64,000 nucleotides of DNA from JAENVU01 sp963765075. GTDB lineage: Bacteria; Actinomycetota; Acidimicrobiia; IMCC26256; JAENVU01. A model generated the notes under the pieces. The model worked only from the letters and a program-made list of their open reading frames with translations. It was not told where the DNA came from and did not search any database. Both the position numbers and the translations under genes were made by a program. Positions 36,448-44,865 of this stretch are shown here, piece by piece. Position 1 is the first letter of the stretch; each line of letters opens with the position of its first letter. The stretch covers positions 248,001 through 312,000 of the forward strand of contig CAVXVA010000007.1 in NCBI GenBank assembly GCA_963765075.1, read 5' to 3'.

Positions 36448-39135
36448 CTATTTCGCCTCGGCCCAGCTGGCCCCGAAGCCCATGTCGACGACGAGCGGGA
36501 CGTTGAGATCGATGGCGCCTTCCATGGCGGTGCGCACCACGGGCTCGATCGCGTCGCGTTCGCCCGTCGGCACTTCGAAGACGAGTTCGTCGTGGACGGT
36601 CAGGATCATGCGGGTCGCGAAGTTGCCGTCCCGAAGGGCGCGATCCATGCGAATCATCGCGACCTTGAAAATGTCGGCCGCCGAACCCTGCACCGGCGCG
36701 TTCTGAGCCATCCGCTCCCCCATCTGACGGATCCGGAAGTTGTCGGAGGCGAGTTCGGTGATCTGACGGCGGCGGCCCAAGATCGTGGTGGTGTAGCCAC
36801 GAGATTTCGCTTCCTCGATCGTACGGTCCATGTACGCGTGCACGTTCGGGAAGGACTCGAAGTACGCGTCGAGGATCTCCTTCGCCTGGTCGGTCGGAAT
36901 GTCGAGCCGCTGACCGAGTCCGTACGCCTCCATGCCGTAGGCCAGGCCGTAGTTGACGACCTTGGCGAACCGGCGTTGGAAATCGTCGACCTTGGCTTCC
37001 TCCACATGGAAGACCTTCGACGCGGTGATCGTGTGGACGTCGGCGCCGCGATTGAACGCGTCGACGAGGCCGGGATCCTCGGCAAGGTGGGCGAGGATCC
37101 GGAGTTCGATCTGGGAGTAGTCGGCGGTGAGGAGCCCGCAGCCGTCGGCAGCGACGAAGGCGCGCCGCAACTCGCGGCCCTCTTCGGTTCGTACCGGGAT
37201 GTTCTGGAGGTTCGGGTTCTCACTGGAGATCCGGCCGGTGGTGGTTGCGATCTGGTTGAACGTCGCGTGGATGCGGCCGTCGTCCTGGATGAGTCGCGGG
37301 AGGGCCTCGGCGTAAGTGTTGCGCAGCTTCTCGACTTCTCGATACTTCAACAGGTCGGCGAGGATCGGATGGTCGCCGGCCGCCGCCATCTTCTGAAGTG
37401 AATCGGCATCCGTCGACGGCCCGGTCTTGGTGCGCTTCACGGGGGTGAGTTCGAGCACCTCGAACAGGATCCGGCGCAACTGCGGCACCGAGTTCACAAC
37501 GAACGGCTCCCCCGCGTGCGCATGAATCTTGGTCTCGAGTTCGTCGCAGCGCTTCTGGAGGTCGGCGCGCATCTGATCAAGGAACTCGCGGTCGACGCGG
37601 ATTCCGGCGGTCTCCATCTCGGCCAGGACGCTCACCAGCGGGCGCTCGACATCGGTGTAGAGATCCCAGAGTTCCCGAGAAACCAGGACCGAACTCAGTT
37701 CCTCGCCGAGGCGCACGACCGCCGCCGCGCGCCGCCCGGCGTCTTCCGCGGATGCGTCACCGTCGAGGTCCAGAGTTCCCTCCGTCGCCGCCCGGTCCGG
37801 GGAGACCAGCTCGATGCCACAGAAGCGGCCGACGAGATCACCGAGGTCGTACTTCCCCTCGCCCGGGTCGACGAGATAGGCCATGACCGCCGTGTCGAGA
37901 TCGAGGGTGGCCACCTCCAAGCCGGTGGCGCGCTCGATCCCGTGCATGAGTTCTTTGGCGCGGTGGGCGGCGACTGGGGGTCCACCCGGCCCGAGCAGAC
38001 GCGACCACGAATCACGGAGTTGCTCGTGCGCGATCAGGTCCACCGGTATGTAGCTCACGGCATCCGCACTCGCGACGGCGATGCCCTTGAGGCCGCTGGT
38101 TCCGGCCGCGCCTGACCAGTCCGGGTCCATCGCGTAGCGGGCACCGCTCGAGCACAGCTGTTCGACCAGGGCTTCGACGGCGGTGCCGTTCGTCAGCCGT
38201 ACCAGTTCGACGTCGAGCGTCTCGCCGGCCTCCGCCTCGGCGGCCTCACTCTCGCCCAACGCGTCGAGGAGCCGGGGATACAACGTTCGGAACTCGAGTT
38301 GATAGAAGAGCTCCTTGACTTCCTCCTGATCCCACCCGCCGATCTGCAGCGCGTCGATCGCGAGATCGATCGGCACATCCCGACGGAGGATCGACATCGT
38401 GCGGTTGTGGAAGACCTGCTCGCGGAACTCGCCCAGGTTCTGGCGTTGCTTCGGCGGGAGATCGTCGAGATGTTCGAAGATTCCTTCGAGGGTGTCGTAC
38501 GCGTTGACGAGTTTGGCCGCGGTCTTTTCCCCGATGCCCGGCACGCCCGGCAGGTTGTCGCTGGAATCTCCCCGCAGGGCGGCGTACTCCGGATACTGCG
38601 CCGGGGTCACGCCGGTTCGCTCCGCGATGCCGGCCTCGTCGTAGAGCGCGTAGTCCGAGACTCCCCGTTTGTTGTAGAGCACCCGCACGTGAGGGTCGCG
38701 CACCAGTTGGTACGAGTCGCGATCACCGGTGACGATGATGACGTCGATCCCATCGGCCGCGGCCCGCTCGGCAAGGGTCGCGATCACGTCGTCGGCCTCG
38801 ATGCCGTCGATCTCGACGATGGGCACCTTCAGCGTCTCGAGGACCTGGTGGATGAGCGGGAGTTGCGCCTTGAACAGGTCGGGGGTTTCCTTCCGGCCGG
38901 CTTTGTAGGTGGCGTCCATCTCCTTGCGGAAGGTGGGTGCGGCCGTATCGAACGCGACTCCGAGATGATCGGGGCGTTCGTCGCCCACGACCTTGATCAG
39001 CATCGACGTGAAGCCGTAGACCGCGTTGGTGACTTGCCCGGACGAGGTCGCCAAATCGGTGGGCAGGGCGTAGAAGGCGCGATACGCGAGGGAGTGCCCG
39101 TCGAGCAGGAGCAGCTTGCGGGCCGGCACGCTCAC
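36448..39135 (-). CDS. polA: DNA polymerase I
   Basis: PolA fills gaps and removes RNA primers. The 895-residue protein has an N-terminal 5'-3' exonuclease (LLLLDGHSLAYRAFYALP, IVTGDRDSYQLV, the helix-hairpin-helix GVPGIGEKTAAKL), a central proofreading-like domain that appears degenerate (TLDLDTAVMAYLVDPGEGKY), and the family A polymerase with DYSQIELR (motif A), FAKVVNYGLAYGM (motif B) and TVHDELVFE (motif C). The GTG at 39135 overlaps the stop of the ANTAR regulator by four bases; a GTG at 39129 is also possible. A lone long frame continues upstream to 41424 but is only a shadow of genes on the other strand. Confidence 0.96.
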   Translation of the reverse strand: MSVPARKLLLLDGHSLAYRAFYALPTDLATSSGQVTNAVYGFTSMLIKVVGDERPDHLGVAFDTAAPTFRKEMDATYKAGRKETPDLFKAQLPLIHQVLETLKVPIVEIDGIEADDVIATLAERAAADGIDVIIVTGDRDSYQLVRDPHVRVLYNKRGVSDYALYDEAGIAERTGVTPAQYPEYAALRGDSSDNLPGVPGIGEKTAAKLVNAYDTLEGIFEHLDDLPPKQRQNLGEFREQVFHNRTMSILRRDVPIDLAIDALQIGGWDQEEVKELFYQLEFRTLYPRLLDALGESEAAEAEAGETLDVELVRLTNGTAVEALVEQLCSSGARYAMDPDWSGAAGTSGLKGIAVASADAVSYIPVDLIAHEQLRDSWSRLLGPGGPPVAAHRAKELMHGIERATGLEVATLDLDTAVMAYLVDPGEGKYDLGDLVGRFCGIELVSPDRAATEGTLDLDGDASAEDAGRRAAAVVRLGEELSSVLVSRELWDLYTDVERPLVSVLAEMETAGIRVDREFLDQMRADLQKRCDELETKIHAHAGEPFVVNSVPQLRRILFEVLELTPVKRTKTGPSTDADSLQKMAAAGDHPILADLLKYREVEKLRNTYAEALPRLIQDDGRIHATFNQIATTTGRISSENPNLQNIPVRTEEGRELRRAFVAADGCGLLTADYSQIELRILAHLAEDPGLVDAFNRGADVHTITASKVFHVEEAKVDDFQRRFAKVVNYGLAYGMEAYGLGQRLDIPTDQAKEILDAYFESFPNVHAYMDRTIEEAKSRGYTTTILGRRRQITELASDNFRIRQMGERMAQNAPVQGSAADIFKVAMIRMDRALRDGNFATRMILTVHDELVFEVPTGERDAIEPVVRTAMEGAIDLNVPLVVDMGFGASWAEAK

Positions 39136-39728
39136 GCGGCGCTGGGCGGTGCGAGTTCCCCGGCGACCACGAGTGCCGCGATCTCGTGGACCTTCGTACG
39201 TCGGTTCATCGCCTCGGTCTGGAGGAACCGCCAGGAGTCGGCTTCGCTCATCCCGTGCTTGTCCATCAACACGCCCTTGGCGCGGTCGATGATCTTGCGG
39301 GCTTCCAGCCGCTCGGCCAGATCCGTGACTTCGGCTTCGAGGCTCTTCATCTCCGAGTGACGACCGAGCGCGACCTCGATCGCCGGGATGAGATCGCTCT
39401 TCTGGAACGGCTTGACGATGTAGCTCATTGCGCCGGCGTCGCGCGCTTGCTCCACCAGATCGCGCTGGGAGAAGGCGGTGAGGATGAGGACTGCCGCGAG
39501 CCGGTCCTCGGTGATCTGGCGAGCCGCCGACAATCCGTCGAGCCCCGGCATCTTGATGTCGAGGATCGCGAGGTCGGGCCGGGTGCTGCGCACCAACTCG
39601 ACCGCTTCGTCGCCGCGTCCGGTCTCGCCGACGACCTCGAAGCCCTCCTCCTCCAGGAGTTCCTTCAGATCCAGGCGGATGATGGCTTCGTCTTCGGCGA
39701 CGACAACCCGAGTCTTTGCGGTGGCCAC
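39132..39728 (-). CDS. ANTAR-domain response regulator (AmiR/NasT/PdtaR type)
   Basis: The 198-residue protein has a receiver domain (RVVVAEDEAIIRLDLKELL, the Asp in LAILDIKMPGLDG, and YIVKPFQKSDL) and a C-terminal ANTAR domain with LEARKIIDRAKGVLMDKHGM and DSWRFLQTEAMNRRTK. ANTAR domains bind paired hairpins in mRNA to prevent termination. The N-terminus uses a GTG at 39728 with AGAGGA six bases upstream. A phosphorelay partner is not adjacent; the sensor kinase at 29036 is not obviously linked. Its end is coupled to polA. Confidence 0.93.
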   Translation of the reverse strand: MATAKTRVVVAEDEAIIRLDLKELLEEEGFEVVGETGRGDEAVELVRSTRPDLAILDIKMPGLDGLSAARQITEDRLAAVLILTAFSQRDLVEQARDAGAMSYIVKPFQKSDLIPAIEVALGRHSEMKSLEAEVTDLAERLEARKIIDRAKGVLMDKHGMSEADSWRFLQTEAMNRRTKVHEIAALVVAGELAPPSAA

Positions 39729-39748
39729 AGTGATCCTCTCGTCGATGC

Positions 39749-40048
39749 TCAGCGGGGTGCCGGTTCGGCGGCCAGGCGGTCAAGGAGTGCGTCTTGCTCA
39801 GTGCGGAGTGCCGAGATCGATTGGGCGATAACACCTCGGTGTCGGCGCAGCGCGTCGACATGCTTCTGCGCTTCGTTGGCGGTCGCGACTTCCATCGGCG
39901 TCTCGGCCACGATCGCGCGCAGGCGCGCGGATTCGGCCTCTTCTTCCAGGAAGCCAAGTTGTTCGTCGGTGACGGCGAGCTCGGCGGTGATGGACTTGAT
40001 CCGACCGCTGAGATCGAGCAGACGCCGTTCGATGGATGCCCGAGACAC
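39749..40048 (-). CDS. Small coiled-coil protein of about 99 residues
   Basis: The frame reads VSRASIERRLLDLSGRIKSI and continues with a long heptad-like helix rich in Leu, Glu and Arg (DEQLGFLEEEAESARLRAI, HVDALRRHRGVIAQSISAL). It has no signal peptide or membrane segment. Such short helical proteins near the ANTAR gene are common in Actinobacteria, but I recognise no function. The GTG at 40048 has TACAAT six bases before it and no ribosome binding site, so it is probably leaderless. The promoter region is shared with the divergent acyl-CoA dehydrogenase. Confidence 0.7.
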   Translation of the reverse strand: MSRASIERRLLDLSGRIKSITAELAVTDEQLGFLEEEAESARLRAIVAETPMEVATANEAQKHVDALRRHRGVIAQSISALRTEQDALLDRLAAEPAPR

Positions 40049-40054
40049 GGGCGC

Positions 40055-40119
40055 ATTGTACGTGGTCGGAGAGAATTTCTCCGAGGAGGTTCCCCGAACG
40101 GGTCGGATCGCCACAGAAT
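40055..40119. promoter_or_regulatory. Divergent leaderless promoters around a 17-bp palindrome
   Basis: TACAAT on the minus strand (40055-40060) and CAGAAT on the plus strand (40114-40119) are each followed by the same six bases GCGCCC and a GTG start. Between them CGGAGAGAATTTCTCCG at 40067-40083 is an inverted repeat with arms CGGAGA/TCTCCG and a five-base centre, placed in the minus-strand promoter's upstream area. It could be an operator controlling both genes. Confidence 0.6.
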
Positions 40120-40125
40120 GCGCCC

Positions 40126-41283
40126 GTGAGCCGACACCCGATCTTCACCGACGACCACGATGCCCTGCGCGATTCCGTCCGCCGGTTCGTGGCGACCGAA
40201 CTCCGCCCCTACGTGGAGGAATGGGAGGACGCCGGGTACTTCCCCGACTCGGTGTTCCGCCGCTGTGGCGAGTTGGGATTCCTGGGGCTGCACTATCCCG
40301 AGCAGTGGGGTGGTTCCGGGGGCGACCTCGCCAGCAGCCTGTTGTTCATTGAGGAGCTCGGGCGGTGTGGTGGTGGATCCATTCCGATGGCCGTCGCGGT
40401 GCAGACCCACATGTGCACGCCCGCGATCGAGCACTTCGGGACCGACGATCTGAAGCAGCGCTACCTCGCTCCCGCGATCGCCGGGACCAAGATCGGCGCG
40501 ATCGCGCTGACCGAACCCGACACCGGGTCCGACGTGGCCAGCATCACGACCCGTGCCCAGCGCGACGGTGATACCTGGGTGCTCAACGGACGCAAGATGT
40601 TCATCACCAACGGCACTCGCGCGCAGTTCATGACCATGGCGGTGCAGACCGAACCCGGATCGCAACATCGCGGTGTGTCGCTGTTCATCGTCGACACGGA
40701 CCTTCCCGGCGTCTCGGTGTCGCGCAAGCTCGACAAGTTGGGCATGCGCGCGTCCGATACCGCCGAGATCGCCCTCGACGACGTGCGGGTCCCGGCCGAG
40801 AACCTCCTCGGCGGTGAACCCGGCCAGGGCTTCACCCAGATGTCGTGGCAGTTGCAGTACGAGCGGCTCTCGGGCGCGGTGCAGAGCATCGGCCAGGGTG
40901 ACGACGTCTTGGAGCAGACGATTGCGTACGCGCGGGAGCGGCACGCGTTCGGTCGCCCCCTCGCGGCCAACCAGGTCATCGCCCACATGCTCGCCGACGC
41001 CGCGACGGAACTCGAAGCCGCACGGGCGCTCACGTACGACACAATTTGGCGGGTGCAGCACGGTGAATATCCGGTCGTCGAGATCTCGATGGCGAAGAAG
41101 TACGCGGCGCAGGTCCAGAACCGACTCGTCGACGCGTGTCTCCAGATCTACGGTGGCGCCGGCTATCTGAACGAGACCCCAGTCTCGCGACTGTGGCGAG
41201 ACGCCCGGCTGCAACGCATCGGCGCGGGTACCGATCAGATCATGAACGAGGTCATCGCGAAGCGGATGGGCATCACGGGCTGA
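40126..41283 (+). CDS. Acyl-CoA dehydrogenase
   Basis: This flavoenzyme makes the alpha-beta double bond of acyl-CoA esters. The 385-residue protein has the N-terminal helical domain (IFTDDHDALRDSVRRFVATE), the FAD-binding middle region (AIALTEPDTGSDVASI, WVLNGRKMFITNGTRA), and the C-terminal domain with ISMAKKYAAQVQNRLVDACL, QIYGGAGYLNETPVSRLWRD and RIGAGTDQIMNEVIAKRMG. The catalytic Glu is expected in the QIYGGAGY-to-GTDQIMNE region. The GTG at 40126 is leaderless. Related enzymes include long-chain (LCAD-like) forms of fatty-acid and secondary metabolism; substrate length is not evident. Confidence 0.93.
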   Translation: MSRHPIFTDDHDALRDSVRRFVATELRPYVEEWEDAGYFPDSVFRRCGELGFLGLHYPEQWGGSGGDLASSLLFIEELGRCGGGSIPMAVAVQTHMCTPAIEHFGTDDLKQRYLAPAIAGTKIGAIALTEPDTGSDVASITTRAQRDGDTWVLNGRKMFITNGTRAQFMTMAVQTEPGSQHRGVSLFIVDTDLPGVSVSRKLDKLGMRASDTAEIALDDVRVPAENLLGGEPGQGFTQMSWQLQYERLSGAVQSIGQGDDVLEQTIAYARERHAFGRPLAANQVIAHMLADAATELEAARALTYDTIWRVQHGEYPVVEISMAKKYAAQVQNRLVDACLQIYGGAGYLNETPVSRLWRDARLQRIGAGTDQIMNEVIAKRMGITG

Positions 41284-41306
41284 GGCGCACGCCGCCGCGA
41301 TCGGCC

Positions 41307-41312
41307 TACCAT
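41307..41312 (+). promoter_or_regulatory. -10 box of the 94-residue membrane-protein gene
   Basis: TACCAT lies seven bases before the ATG at 41320, with no ribosome binding site, in the 36-base gap after the acyl-CoA dehydrogenase. Confidence 0.45.
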
Positions 41313-41319
41313 CGCCCCC

Positions 41320-41604
41320 ATGGGTTGTGGTTGCTTGGCTGCACTGTTCGCGTTGCTCTCGCCTCGGGTGGCGATCTTCTTCGTGTGGGTCTTCACGGAC
41401 CGCATGACGGTGGCGTTCGATCACGCGTGGATGGGGATCCTCGGATTCCTGATCCTCCCGTGGACGACGCTGGCCTGGACGTTCTGTTACGCGCCGGTAC
41501 GAGGCGTGCGGGGCTTCGGTTGGATCATCGTGATCGTCGCGCTGCTCACCGACCTCGGTGCATGGGGAGGGAGTTCCCAGGTTCGCCGAGCGCGGGAAGC
41601 GTGA
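41320..41604 (+). CDS. Small membrane protein, 94 residues
   Basis: The protein begins MGCGCLAALFALLSPRVAIF and has two or three hydrophobic segments, the second in the region AWMGILGFLILPWTTLAWTF and the third in GWIIVIVALLTDLGAW. The tail is basic (SSQVRRAREA). It is typical of small actinobacterial membrane proteins of unknown function. Its stop overlaps the GTG of the metallo-beta-lactamase gene (GTGA), which suggests they are cotranscribed. Confidence 0.72.
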   Translation: MGCGCLAALFALLSPRVAIFFVWVFTDRMTVAFDHAWMGILGFLILPWTTLAWTFCYAPVRGVRGFGWIIVIVALLTDLGAWGGSSQVRRAREA

Positions 41605-42471
41605 GCACCGAGACCCAGCGCTGGACGGTGGGCGGCGCGACGATCACCAGCGTCGTCGAAGACGAAGTCGCGCACATCCCACCGGAGTTCTTCTTTCCCG
41701 CGGCCACCGCGGGCGCGGTGGCCGCACACGGGTGGTGCGTGCCCGACTACGCCGACGAGGACGGGAATATTCCGCTCCGAGTTCAAGCGCTGATCGTCGA
41801 GGTCGGAAGCCGACGCGTGCTGGTCGACCCGTGTGTGGGGAACTTCAAGGACCTCGCTTCACCGTTCTGGGGGAATCAGAACTGGCCGTTCATGGAGCGG
41901 TTCGCCGAAGCCGGATTCACGCCGGACTCGATCGACACGGTGGTCCACACCCATGTCCATCCCGATCACGTCGGGTGGGACACGCACCTGGCCGACGGTC
42001 AGCTGGGTCCCGACCTTCATCAACGCTCGGCACCTGTATTCGGTCGAGGAAATGGCCTTCGCCAAGGCTGCGGCCGACCATGAACAGCTGCGGTACTCCT
42101 TCCGCGATTCCATCGCGCCGATCATCGATGCGGGTCTGGCGGATGAGGTCGCGATGGACGCGTCGCTCGGCGACGGGCTGCGACTGGAGCCGACCCCGGG
42201 CCATACGCCCGGCCAAGTGGCGCTCTGGGTCGAGAGTGATGGGGAGCGGGTGCTGATCTCCGGCGACTTCATGCACCACCCGGTGCAGTGCGCGGAACCG
42301 GACTGGGCCGAGGTCGGAGATTTCGAGGTCGAACGAGCACGCGACACCCGTCACCGCATGCTGCGCGATGCAGCTGCGGGCGGGTACCTCGTCATCGGAA
42401 CGCACTTCCCGACTCGCCCGGCCGGACGCGTCGTGGCCGATGGTTCGGCCTGGAGGTTCGAGCCGGTCTGA
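41601..42471 (+). pseudogene. Metallo-beta-lactamase fold hydrolase, interrupted by a +1 frameshift
   Basis: From the GTG at 41601 the frame encodes TETQRWTVGGATITSVVEDE, then VHTHVHPDHVGWD, the HxHxDH metal-binding motif. At about 42001 the frame is lost; the next frame encodes WVPTFINARHLYSVEEM, LEPTPGHTPGQVALWV, LISGDFMHHPVQC and VIGTHFPTRPAGRV, the later metal-binding His and Asp. Removing one base in GGTCAGCTGGGTC near 42003 restores an intact protein of 289 residues that resembles quorum-quenching-type or AttM/AiiB-type MBL hydrolases. All metal ligands are kept on the two sides, so an assembly error is likely. Confidence 0.75.
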
Positions 42472-42492
42472 GCACCGCGCGGGCTCAGACCG
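42464..42492. terminator. Convergent terminator hairpin with a 10-bp perfect stem
   Basis: CGGTCTGAGC at 42464-42473 is the exact complement of GCTCAGACCG at 42483-42492, with a nine-base loop. It spans the MBL stop codon and precedes the stop of the secreted protein on the other strand, so it can end transcription of both convergent genes. Confidence 0.65.
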
Positions 42493-42501
42493 ATCGCGAC
42501 G

Positions 42502-44019
42502 TCACTCGGAGTTGATCACGACTCCTCGCGCGATGTTCCAGCCCGGCCAGTACGCCAGGTTGACGGGCCGTCCGGGCACGTTCGGTACGCCATTCGCGCC
42601 GATGTCGAACCCGGAGAGGCCGCCGAAGCCATCCAGCACGTACCCACCGGTGCCCTCGGCACCGTCCCGCAACACCGAGACGCCCTGGGCGATGTCCAGG
42701 TTCGGCCAGTAGGGGCCCAGATGGGTGGCGGCCGGCACGGTCGCATTGGTGGTGAACGGATGCAGACCACCCTGCCCGTCGACCACGTACCCGGTTCCGT
42801 CGGCGAGCAGGGTCACGCCCCTGGCGATGTCCCAACCTTTCCAGTACGCGCCGCCGGTCGCGACCGGAGCCGGATTCGTTCCGATCGAGAATCCGTGCAG
42901 ACCGCCCCAGCCGTCCAGAATGAAACCGCCGGTCCCGTCGCGCAGGAGCGCGACATCACGGACGATGTCCCAGCCCCGCCAATACGAGGCGCCGCCGATC
43001 GGGGGCGACACGAACGGCGAGCCGCTGGATGAGAACGGATGCAGACCGCCCCACCCGTCGACGATGTAGCCGGCTTGCAACAACGACGGGAACATGTCGA
43101 CACCGCGTGCGATGTCCCAGCCCTTCCAATACGGGCCGCCTTTGACGACGGGCGCGGTGCTCGGGCTGGTCGCAGTCCGGAATCCGTGCAGCCCGCCGAA
43201 GGCGTCGAGCACGAAACCAGCGGCCTTGACCGGGTAGGTCGGCGGGGGTGGCGGCGGTGGCGGTGGCGGAGCTGCACCCATTGCGACGAACGGCGTGTAC
43301 TGATGCGCGGCCGGCGCGAAGTCGTCGGAGAAGGTGCCGCTCGCCCCCAACGGATCGAGGTCGATCCCGATACTCAGAATCACGCTGATGGGACCGAATC
43401 CCCCCATGCAGCCGGGGAAGTACGAAAGCGTGTACCCCGCGGCTGCGTTCCAATCGAAGGTGGCATCACACACGTAGGTGAACGTGTCGTCGGCGAGGGT
43501 CAACTCCCCGGCCAGATCGCCGGTGTCCGGATCGCGGAAGCCCGCGAGGTAGAAGTCCGGGTTGCCGTCTCCGTTGGTGTCGATGCCGTCCAGGATCTCG
43601 GATGCTCCGCATCCGTCGGCATCGATGGTGCAGTCCCACTCGACGGCAGTGCGTGGATCGGTCATCGTGACGGTCTTGAACGCGAGGGTGACCTTGGTGG
43701 GGTCGTAGTAGACGCCGTACGCGGTGATGTCGGCGCGTGGGTCGGCGTCGCCGGTGGCGTCGGCCGCCCCGTAGGGCGACGGGACCGTCAGCGCGCTGGC
43801 CCGTACCGAGGAACTCCCCAGCGCAGCTCTGACGCCGGCAACGAGCTCGGGCGTGCCGGCCGCATCGCGACCGGAGGGGGCGCCGATCTGCCCGGCCGCA
43901 CCCGCTCCCGGTGTCGCCGCGCCCACGATGGCCACGAGCGTGCCCACGACGAGCGCGAGTCTCACCGGATGCACCTGCCGACTGGGCCGTACCGGGCGGT
44001 TGCTGTTGAAGGACCGCAC
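42502..44019 (-). CDS. Secreted protein with C-terminal GWDIARGV repeats
   Basis: The 505-residue protein has a signal peptide (basic start, then ALVVGTLVAIVGAATPGAGA), an N-terminal domain of about 240 residues with TPELVAGVRAALGSSSV and DGCGASEILDGIDTNGDGNP, a ten-proline linker, then five repeats of about 47 residues. The repeats have the form GYVLDGWGGLHPF, then YWKGWDIARGVTLL, as found on secreted actinobacterial proteins with a possible propeller-like or glycan-binding tail. The enzyme activity, if any, is not evident. A GTG at 44019 begins the frame; it is convergent with the MBL gene. Confidence 0.78.
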   Translation of the reverse strand: MRSFNSNRPVRPSRQVHPVRLALVVGTLVAIVGAATPGAGAAGQIGAPSGRDAAGTPELVAGVRAALGSSSVRASALTVPSPYGAADATGDADPRADITAYGVYYDPTKVTLAFKTVTMTDPRTAVEWDCTIDADGCGASEILDGIDTNGDGNPDFYLAGFRDPDTGDLAGELTLADDTFTYVCDATFDWNAAAGYTLSYFPGCMGGFGPISVILSIGIDLDPLGASGTFSDDFAPAAHQYTPFVAMGAAPPPPPPPPPPTYPVKAAGFVLDAFGGLHGFRTATSPSTAPVVKGGPYWKGWDIARGVDMFPSLLQAGYIVDGWGGLHPFSSSGSPFVSPPIGGASYWRGWDIVRDVALLRDGTGGFILDGWGGLHGFSIGTNPAPVATGGAYWKGWDIARGVTLLADGTGYVVDGQGGLHPFTTNATVPAATHLGPYWPNLDIAQGVSVLRDGAEGTGGYVLDGFGGLSGFDIGANGVPNVPGRPVNLAYWPGWNIARGVVINSE

Positions 44020-44128
44020 GGGGTGCCTGCCTCTCGTCGTCCCGAAGATCGGGCGGCGGAGACTAACGACGACCCGATGGTGCGTCAACCACTCGTCCGG
44101 CTCCGGGTGTCTTGCGACACCGCCAGGG

Positions 44129-44211
44129 TGCCCGGGGGGGGATTTGAACCCCCACGCTCTTGCGAGCAGTGGATTTTGAGTCCACCGTGTCTGCCATTCC
44201 ACCACCCGGGC
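44129..44211 (-). tRNA. tRNA-Leu, anticodon CAA
   Basis: On the minus strand the sequence folds as a tRNA with acceptor arms GCCCGGG and CCCGGGC, anticodon stem GTGGA/TCCAC, and the seven-base loop CTCAAAA that gives anticodon CAA (codon UUG). A long variable arm (CTGCTCGCAAGAGCG) follows, as in leucine tRNAs, and the T loop reads GGTTCAAATCC. The 3' CCA is not encoded. It lies between the secreted protein gene and a small membrane protein gene. Confidence 0.95.
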
Positions 44212-44290
44212 GCGGTGCTCCATAGTGGCACTTCGGACCGTCCCAGTCGGGCACTAGGCTTCGAGGTCTCCTCGGGCGAAGGAAATGGTG

Positions 44291-44497
44291 ATGATCGTCG
44301 CAATCATGCTCGGCCTGGTAGCGCTGTTGGCGATCTTGGCCATCCTGTTGATTCCGCGCAGCGGCCGCCGCGATGAGGGCCCGCTTCCCGTTGATATCGA
44401 GACGCGGCTCCTCCTCGGCGAGCGGCCCGATCCCGACCCGGAACTCGCGCCCGAACCGACGGACCCGGCGGGCTGGCCCGGCCCTCCGGCGACCTGA
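44291..44497 (+). CDS. Small single-pass membrane protein, 68 residues
   Basis: The protein starts MIVAIMLGLVALLAILAILL, one hydrophobic helix with a short basic turn (PRSGRRDEG), and ends in a proline-rich acidic tail. The ATG at 44291 is used because the AGGA of GAAGGAA lies seven bases before it; the ATG at 44285 is too close. It looks like a small membrane protein without a recognised role, placed between tRNA-Leu and the acyl carrier protein. Confidence 0.55.
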   Translation: MIVAIMLGLVALLAILAILLIPRSGRRDEGPLPVDIETRLLLGERPDPDPELAPEPTDPAGWPGPPAT

Positions 44498-44593
44498 CTC
44501 ACGCTGATCGAGAGCATCCGCAGCTACCGGGTCGACGGTCGACTACAACTCAGGGGTCAACTGAGCACTTGGGCCGGAGGGAGCTGATGCACG

Positions 44594-44845
44594 ATGGAAC
44601 GTGACGCCGCGCTGATGGCGATCCGTGAGGTCGCGGTCGAGGTGCTCGAAGTGGCGCCCGCGACGGTGGTCGAGTCGGCTCGATTCGCCGAAGATCTGGA
44701 TGCCGACTCGCTCGACCTCGTCGAACTGGTGATGGGTCTCGAAGAGCGCTTCGCAGTCTCGATCCCCGAAGAAGACCTCGTCGAAGTGGTGACCGTCGGG
44801 GGTGCGGTCGACCTCTTGCTCAGCAAGTTGGCGATGTCGTCCTGA
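44594..44845 (+). CDS. Acyl carrier protein
   Basis: The 83-residue protein carries acyl groups on a phosphopantetheine arm. It has the ACP core EDLDADSLDLVELVMGLEE, with the attachment Ser at residue 39 in the DSL motif, and four helices (AIREVAVEVLEVAP at the start, VGGAVDLLLSKL at the end). It has a GGAGGGAG sequence upstream of the ATG. No fatty-acid synthase genes are adjacent, so it may be a free-standing ACP of primary or secondary metabolism. Confidence 0.9.
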   Translation: MERDAALMAIREVAVEVLEVAPATVVESARFAEDLDADSLDLVELVMGLEERFAVSIPEEDLVEVVTVGGAVDLLLSKLAMSS

Positions 44846-44865
44846 GGTGAGTCAGGCCGGTCCGC

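Noticed and set aside
39136..41424. A long upstream extension of the polA frame
   Set aside because: It lies opposite the ANTAR regulator, the coiled-coil gene and the acyl-CoA dehydrogenase, and the true N-terminus LLLLDGHSLAYRAF starts at 39135.
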